From Aquanectria penicillioides (Eukaryota; Ascomycota; Sordariomycetes; Hypocreales; Nectriaceae), in assembly GCA_003415625.1 (NCBI GenBank), contig PYIU01000005.1, positions 2,113,001 to 2,177,000 on the forward strand: 64,000 nt of DNA. The letters run 5' to 3'. The notes under the pieces were generated by a model, which was given only the letters and a program-made list of their open reading frames with translations, was not told where the DNA came from and ran no database searches. Of this stretch, positions 57,637 to 64,000 are shown in pieces. The position numbers were made by a program, and so were the translations under genes. Each line of letters starts with the position of its first letter. The first letter of the stretch is position 1.

Positions 57637-58874
57637 TGAGAATGGTGGATGAGGAACTAAGCCGCATCCGGATGGTGATTCATGGATAAAAACTATAGTT
57701 AAGAGGTTTGTAATTCAGGACAGATCTGATACGTATGTGGGTTCAGTTTGTAATTCGCGGTTGCTGTGTGGGTAATGAATGGACTGGTCACTGGGGGGGT
57801 GGGGGCGAGTATGCTGGTGTGGGGGTCTGCCTCAACTGGATCATGAGATTGAAAGCTAACGAACCACTCGGACTCTTCACGGATGGAGAAGAAGGCGAAA
57901 CACGGAGCTGAAGCTGCCAGCTGGTCAGTGACATTCAATTGGGTTCTGGCGAGGTCGGATCACGCGTGTATGGGGAAATGTTAGCCTGGTGTTGCTGTCA
58001 TACTTGGCTACAAACTACGAGAGCAAACGGCGTCGACAAGCTTTACAGATCATGATTCTTGCCACTTTGGGCGGGATTGCGGAATACTACGGCAGTGGTT
58101 GGGAACAGGCCCTCCGATCCTGCTCGCGTCTAGCCGGGATTTTTTCCTTCTTGTTTCTTTCTCTCCATCCATATCCTGTTTCCGTGGCTGACATGGGACC
58201 TTGATGACCCGATGTGACTAGAAAACCGTATGTCGTTGCTTATTTGGGCAGGGTTTCGAGTGGCGGGGCTATAGGCTTTCACTCAACAAGAACCGGTGCA
58301 AATTTTGGGAGGAAATGTTGCCGCACCTATGAAAAAACATGGGGGACGGCACTTTATTTATGCACCGGCACTTTGAGATGAGCGAGAGCTTACGGATAGA
58401 TAACTGATAAAGGATAAAGGAAGGAAGAAAAAAATGGAGAGCACATGAGAGCATGACTGTGATGAAGCAAAAAAAAAAAAAAAAAAAAAAAAAAACCCCC
58501 GTCTACGCTAGACTAGCTCAGTCCTCCAGGGTAACCAATAAATTTGGGCTAAACATCGAGGTGAAAACTGAAAATGGTATCGGTCTCCCATTATCGGAGC
58601 CCCCGCCACCAATCAAGACCCCGCACCTGCCGATACCCCGCCGCTTGTTGCACTGGATTTTGCAATGTGCGTCCTCGACCGGCCCAGAGGGCCCAGCGGG
58701 GGGAAATTTTTCTACTCTGACCTACGTACTGTTCCGTACCAGTTTCTTCCTAAAATACGGGCCTCTCCTCGTTCCTCGCTCCTCCTCTCTTTCTCTTCTT
58801 CTCCCGTACACCTCCATCCTCACCTACTTTGCCCCTCTGCAGCTTCACAGCTTCATCCCAATTGACCAGTCACA
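57637..58874. promoter_or_regulatory. SHMT promoter region
   Basis: No gene supported. Contains an A27 run followed by CCCCC at 58469-58500 and a CT-rich leader at about 58760-58850 just before the SHMT start, typical of highly expressed fungal genes. Confidence 0.65.
58469..58495. repeat. A27 homopolymer
   Basis: Twenty-seven A followed by CCCCC. Likely variable in length. Confidence 0.85.
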
Positions 58875-60680
58875 ATGGCTCCCATCAACGCCAAGTATGC
58901 GCTCTCCGAGTCTCACAAGGAGGTGAGTTGACCACCCCGCCATTGACGCCGACGAGCGAGCGAGCTTCTCGCCCGCCCGTCGACGTGACGAAAATGCTTC
59001 AATGTTTTTTTTTTTTTTTTTTTTTTTTCAGTCGACTGACTCACCCTCACAGATGCTCGAGAAGTCTCTCCTCGACTCCGACCCTGAGGTCGCCTCCATC
59101 ATGGTAAGCACATCCGATGCTCTGCCCACTTGCTCACCCAGCAAGCTGAGCTGGCTTTACCTACCCCTCCCTCCTCTCCTCGAGCAATGTGTAACAACTG
59201 TAACAATTGCTAACCCCCCATGCAGAAGGATGAGATCCAGCGTCAGCGCGAGTCCATCGTCCTCATTGCCTCCGAGAACATCACTTCCCGTGCCGTCTTC
59301 GATGCTCTTGGCTCCCCCATGTCCAACAAGTACTCTGAGGGTTACCCCGGTGCCCGTTACTACGGTGGCAACCAGCACATCGACCAGATCGAGCTGCTCT
59401 GCCAGCGCCGTGCCCTCGAGGCCTTCCACGTCGACTCCGAGAAGTGGGGTGTCAACGTCCAGTGCCTCTCCGGCAGCCCTGCCAACCTCCAGGTTTACCA
59501 GGCCATCATGCCCCCTCACGGCCGTCTCATGGGTCTTGACCTTCCCCACGGCGGCCATCTGAGCCACGGCTACCAGACCCCTCAGCGCAAGTGAGTCATA
59601 CCCATGCCCATATCCTCCTTTTTTCGCTGCTGTGTAACGCACATCGGCGAGTGGGGCCCTAAGAAGTGAGACTGACCATGCTGTCCCAGGATCTCTGCTG
59701 TCTCCACCTACTTCGAGACCATGCCCTACCGCGTCGACCTCGAGACTGGCATCATTGACTATGACACCCTCGAGAAGAACGCTCAGCTCTACCGCCCCAA
59801 GGTCCTTGTTGCCGGTACCTCTGCCTACTGCCGCCTCATTGACTACGCTCGCATGCGCAAGATCGCCGACTCCGTCGGTGCTTACCTCGTTGTCGACATG
59901 GCCCACATCTCCGGCCTCATCGCCGCCCAGGTCATCCCTTCTCCCTTTGAGCATGCCGACATTGTCACCACCACCACCCACAAGTCTCTCCGTGGTCCCC
60001 GTGGTGCCATGATCTTCTTCCGCAAGGGTGTCCGCTCCGTCAACCCCAAGACTGGTGCCGAGACCCTTTACGACCTCGAGAACCCCATCAACTTCTCCGT
60101 CTTCCCCGGTCACCAGGGTGGCCCCCACAACCACACCATCACTGCCCTTGCGGTTGCCCTCAAGCAGGCCGCCACCCCTGAGTTCAAGTCTTACCAGGAG
60201 AAGGTCGTTTCCAACGCCAAGACCCTCGAGAACACCTTCAAGACCCTCGGCCACAAGCTCGTCTCCGACGGCACTGACAGCCACATGGTCCTCGTCGACC
60301 TCCGCCAGTTCAGCCTCGACGGTGCCCGTGTTGAGGCCGTTCTTGAGCAGATCAACATTGCTTGCAACAAGAACTCCATCCCCGGCGACAAGAGCGCCCT
60401 CACCCCTTGCGGTATCCGCATTGGTACCCCCGCCATGACCTCCCGTGGCTTCGGCGAGAAGGAGTTCGAGCGCGTCGGCAAGTACATTGACGAGGCCATC
60501 AAGATCTGCAAGGACGTCCAGGGCGCTCTCCCCAAGGAGGCCAACAAGCTCAAGGACTTCAAGGCCAAGGTTGCCAGTGGTGAGGTTGACCGCATCAACG
60601 AGCTCCGCAAGGAGATCGCTGGCTGGTGCAACGCCTTCCCTCTCCCCGTTGAGGGCTGGCGCCTGGATGCCGGCATTTAA
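58875..60680 (+). CDS. shm2: Serine hydroxymethyltransferase, cytosolic
   Basis: PLP enzyme converting serine + THF to glycine + 5,10-methylene-THF, the main entry to one-carbon metabolism. Four exons: 58875-58922, 59053-59103, 59226-59590, 59690-60680; introns 58923-59052 (with a T24 run near its 3' end), 59104-59225, 59591-59689. Product 484 aa. No mitochondrial presequence: it starts [16 protein letters not shown] and moves straight to [17 protein letters not shown]. Motifs: [66 protein letters not shown], and the PLP-lysine [19 protein letters not shown]-terminus [16 protein letters not shown]. Frame intact with very strong C-ending codon bias, which also creates a long meaningless antisense frame. 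Confidence 0.97.
59037..59043 (+). promoter_or_regulatory. TGACTCA motif in SHMT intron 1
   Basis: Perfect CPC1/Gcn4-type heptamer just before the intron 1 acceptor. Intronic position makes function uncertain. Confidence 0.3.
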
Positions 60681-62214
60681 ATTGCCAGCTACCCTTTCCC
60701 TGAGCTGCCTCGCAAAGAGGCGGCTTAATCTTCTTCAATAGGAGCACTCGATGCTCAGAACACCCTATTTTCATCAAACGGGGTGTTCGAAAAGCTGCGG
60801 CATTTAACATGGATGAGGCAAACGGCGAAACGTTCAACAGCATGCATTTCATCAAGGCGCAATAAATAGTTGTTTGATATCTTTGGATTTTTTTTTAAGG
60901 GATGGATGTGTTTGTGGTATCAAAATCCTTCAACAAAATTGGATTGGCTGGTGGGAGTTGGGTTCTGGTTATCCGAGGGGCCGCTTTTGGGTCTCCTCCA
61001 GTCCACATGTTCCCCTAGAGGAACAGGGACAACCGAGTAGCTGAATACAAGAAATAGTTTTCAGTAGCTCAAATGCTTCTGCTGCAATTTATGACTTGAA
61101 GTGACGTGACGTGACGTGACATGACATGCATGCCACGATGTGGGGATTTACATCACTCCAAAAAAAAAAGGGGGCACACAAGGAAGGGTGTTGTTGTTTA
61201 TTCATTCATTGAAGACTTTTTCAATTGTCTATCGACAACGATCCGCGGTCACACAGGTTCTCGAACACAAAGCTCTTCTCTCCGCAACCTCAAAATCAAA
61301 CCCCTTCAACAACTACGGTAACGTGACATGAATCAATCCAACTGGCTGGCCTCCCCCATCCCCATACACCTCAGCCTCCTCCAAATTCCAATCAACACCA
61401 TCGCCACCGCCGAGCCGAAAACCATCATATATAAAAACACTTCGGGCCCACCCACCCAGCCTTGCCTCTTGGCGTGCCCGAAATCCACCCGTCGTCACGC
61501 CTCGTAAACAACCTTCCTTGCGTGATTCGTTCCATGCCCAGGAGTTCAAGCCAAATTCATCCATACATGTTTTATTTTGTGTTTCCAAAGGGGAGTCGGC
61601 CAGAAGAAAGTAGAGAAAATAAAAGGGGGAAAGGAGAACGCAGGTCGTCATTAGTTTGATGACATAGTCGAAGACGCTCTAGTGACCTGCTAGGCGTTGT
61701 TATCCTTTTCTTGAGGTGCAATGGGCATACCCCCCCTCGCCTCACACCCCCCCTCAGTCTTGATATGGCCGTGCTTTGTACGTTGCATCCGACCCAGCCT
61801 TTTTTAAACAAACGCCATAGAATGTAAGTGCGCGAGCTTGGCAGATAAAAAGAAGGAAAATGGAAAGGGAGAGCATGAGAGTAAAAGAAATAAAACCGGA
61901 AACAAAAGGCCAGCCTCGAGGGGGTTGGGGGGTATGAGCTAGACTGAGGAAAATGGGTAAACGTTGGGAAAGCAGATGTAAGATGCAGGTAGTACAGGGG
62001 GGTTGTATAAGAAAAGAGAATAGGGGGTTATTTCGAGAACCCCTTGTTGATATGGTAGGTTTTGCTCTCAATTAGGCATTGTTGCCAGTCCCATTGTTGC
62101 GGCTAGGAAGCAGACTAGCCTGCTGGGTCTATTAAGGCGCTCTCAGCAGCTCTGGTGACTGAGCCGTTGGGCCTACCCTGCCGAGCCCCGGAAGTCCTGG
62201 AAGTCCTGCTTGGC
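60681..62214. other. Convergent intergenic region, SHMT / SPT7
   Basis: 3' flanks of two convergent genes. A GACGTGACGTGACGTGACATGACATG pentamer-like repeat is at about 61102-61127. A minus-strand frame at 61313-61570 (MDEFGLNSWAWNESRK...) is Gly-rich and could be a small gene, but no family or splicing supports it. Confidence 0.5.
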
Positions 62215-64000
62215 CTACTGAGCAATACTCTCCGGGCTCATCATGCCGATGGTATCGTCCTTGTCGGTTTGACTCTGCATGCTATCCGTTCTCTCCATGC
62301 TGGGAGCCAGCGCGAGAACGGCGGGGTTGGGAGCGGTCCCCGTAGTGACGCTCAACGACTTTTTCTTGGCAGGGGTGTTGGTGGTAGAGCCGCCCTTTTC
62401 GGGGGACGCATTGAGCTTGGCTTCGGCCGCCGCAGCCTCCAGCTTTTTCTTCTTCTTGGCAAGGGCAAGCTGCTCCTTGGGGGATCGCTTCTGGGCCGTG
62501 ACAATCTTTCCGCTCGCGCCCAGACGAGGACGGGGCTTTTTCTGCTTGGTGGGGAGATCCTCATCCTCAACAAGAGGTTGATCGCCGTTGGCGTGGAGCT
62601 TGGCCAAGAAGAAGTTCTTGACCAGACCAATCTGATCTTGGATATTCTCCTTGGTAACTGGATCGGAAGGCGCCAGTGCCTCGAAGAGTTCGGCTGTAGA
62701 TGTCCCAGCCACTTGTGTCTGCATCTGGTATTGGTTGCGAACTCTGCTTTGAAGAAGATGCAAAGGAACCGAGATCATATCCAGACCCATTTCCTTGTCC
62801 AGACCCAATGCCCGGAAACCGAAGAAATCTTCTCCGAGATCTTCGGCGAAATCTCCACTGACAAACTGCTCACTGCCATCTTTGAAGGCGCCAACGCCAT
62901 CAGCGCCAGAGTCTTGGGTTAGAGCGGGGCGAAGGAGATCCGTCAAGTGAAGCTTCATTCTCTCATGAAGGCCACCCAGCTTGCTGCTGAGTCTATCAAC
63001 ATCGTCCGTTGCATATGCCTCAAGCGAGGCAATATCGTGACCATTCTCATCCAAAGTGTGCAAGATAACCTCCTCTGGAGTAAATCTAGCTTGAAATTTG
63101 GCACCATCCGCAGCGGGCAGGGCATTCCTTTTCTCGGCCTCATTGTAGACATTAAATGTTCGAATCAGCTTCTGGAAATAATCAGAGGCGACGCTGGTGA
63201 AAGTATCAATAGCTGAAGGCTGAAGTTCTTCAAAGCCGGTATGGTAAAGGATTTTGGCGATGGAACGTTTCAGGGCGTCCTGGCAAGCGTCGGCGCACAT
63301 TACAGGGCCATCGTCGCTGATGAAGTGGGGCTCAATATCCTGCTCCACGAAAGGTTGGATATTTGATTTAGGGAACTGATTGGTGTAAACCTGTCGACCG
63401 TTAGCAAAATGATAGCAGACAGGGCTCTGCACTGTGTAGTCATACCTGGGTTTGAACTTGCATCTGCTTGATCACAGAGATCTTCGTTGCAAGTTTCCTT
63501 GTCTCCTGAATCTGGTGGATATTTTCATCCATCTTCTTCGTCAGGCGGCTGTTCGGTGCAGTAAAACTCCCACCTGGCACAAGATGAAGGAATTCTTCAT
63601 GCTGGTTGATGACCTGGCCTTCACCATCCTCAACCCATTGAAGCTTTGGGTGGATATCTGGGATATTGCTCAAGGCTTCATAATAGTCAGGCATTACTTT
63701 ATCTGCTTCCTCCTCGATCCCATCGGCCAGAATCTCCGACGGCTTGGTGGTAGCATCTTTTCCGGTGGCGGCAGCGGAATGAGCTTGGGCGTTTGTGATG
63801 ATGCCCTGCGCCTCTGCGTCTCGTTGGTGCTTTAGGAACCGCCGCATTCCGGCCTTTGTGCGGAGCAGTGCTGGGGAGTCAACATTGAACTTGCTGTCTT
63901 TGAAGAGGAGATAACGCTCCTTGGCGACTAGAGCCCGATCCTTCTTGGTCGTTTGTTTCCAGATTTTATACTCTTCATCTTCATAAACTTGCTCAGCAGC
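62215..64000 (-). CDS. spt7: SAGA complex subunit SPT7 (partial, 5' end outside window)
   Basis: Core structural subunit of the SAGA histone acetyltransferase coactivator. Visible: exon 64000-63446 ([20 protein letters not shown]...), intron 63391-63445 (55 nt, GTATGA donor, TTGCTAAC branch), exon 63390-62215 to TAG. The histone-fold / bromodomain-associated domain lies just after the intron ([39 protein letters not shown]), the part that pairs with a partner histone fold in SAGA. It is followed by an acidic segment ([20 protein letters not shown]) and a basic Ala/Lys-rich tail ([14 protein letters not shown]). The bromodomain expected upstream would lie beyond 64000. Frame intact across the visible part. 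Convergent with SHMT. Confidence 0.9.

Noticed and set aside
59157..60284. Long minus-strand open frame (375 codons) across SHMT
   Set aside because: It lies opposite a strongly codon-biased gene. C-ending codons remove antisense stops, and the antisense product is Val/Gly/Leu-rich without any domain. Similar antisense frames opposite OTC and uL3 have the same cause.

Overview
The window is nuclear DNA of a filamentous ascomycete, most likely a Sordariomycete and perhaps a member of the Hypocreales. Genes carry short introns (49-153 nt) with GTRNGT-type donors and CTAAC/CTGAC-type branch sites. The recognisable products have typical Pezizomycotina architecture, and long intergenic regions carry TACCTACCTAGGTA-type repeats. 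No bacterial, viral or transposase gene was recognised. The species call is inference; I ran no search.

Layout. 1-17 kb is gene-dense: a SART1/Snu66 tri-snRNP protein (+), a small coiled-coil ORF (-), a Tag1/DUF3712 vacuolar-type membrane protein (-), mitochondrial ornithine carbamoyltransferase (+) convergent with the acetolactate synthase regulatory subunit ILV6 (-), a KHDC4-like KH-domain protein (+) and TRAPPC13 (+). 17-23.5 kb has no supportable gene and leads into a DENN/C1 protein (+, 23.6-27.1 kb). Then come a DUF726 alpha/beta-hydrolase-fold protein (-), an iota-like Y-family DNA polymerase with a terminal zinc finger (-) and a TP-rich, probably nuclear fungal protein (+). 37-42 kb is AT-richer and sparse. 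It holds two intron-containing tRNA-Glu(CTC) genes about 1 kb apart and a candidate small secreted cysteine-rich protein. 42-48.7 kb has a fungal protein with a possible mitochondrial presequence from an alternative upstream start (-), ribosomal protein uL3 (-) and the TPR corepressor CYC8/SSN6 (-). About 9-10 kb of gene-poor DNA with one intron-containing tRNA-Met(CAT) separates CYC8 from cytosolic serine hydroxymethyltransferase (+). The window ends inside the SAGA subunit SPT7 (-, 5' end outside).

How it fits together. Most genes are single-copy housekeeping functions: pre-mRNA splicing (SART1, KHDC4), trafficking (TRAPPC13, DENN), transcription (CYC8, SPT7), translation (uL3, tRNAs) and amino-acid or one-carbon metabolism (OTC, ILV6, SHMT). 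OTC and ILV6 both have TGACTC-type CPC1/Gcn4-like sites upstream, which fits cross-pathway control.

Main oddity. Several conserved genes are broken by one-base frame breaks. Conserved protein sequence resumes at once in the next frame, usually at a short G/C run that looks one base too short: four in CYC8, three in KHDC4 and one each in TAG1, DENN and DUF726. SART1 has a different break, at CGA-TGA-C. OTC, ILV6, TRAPPC13, POLI, uL3, SHMT and the visible SPT7 are intact. Homopolymer undercalling is the simplest explanation. The SART1 site is the only one where a programmed +1 shift deserves a test.
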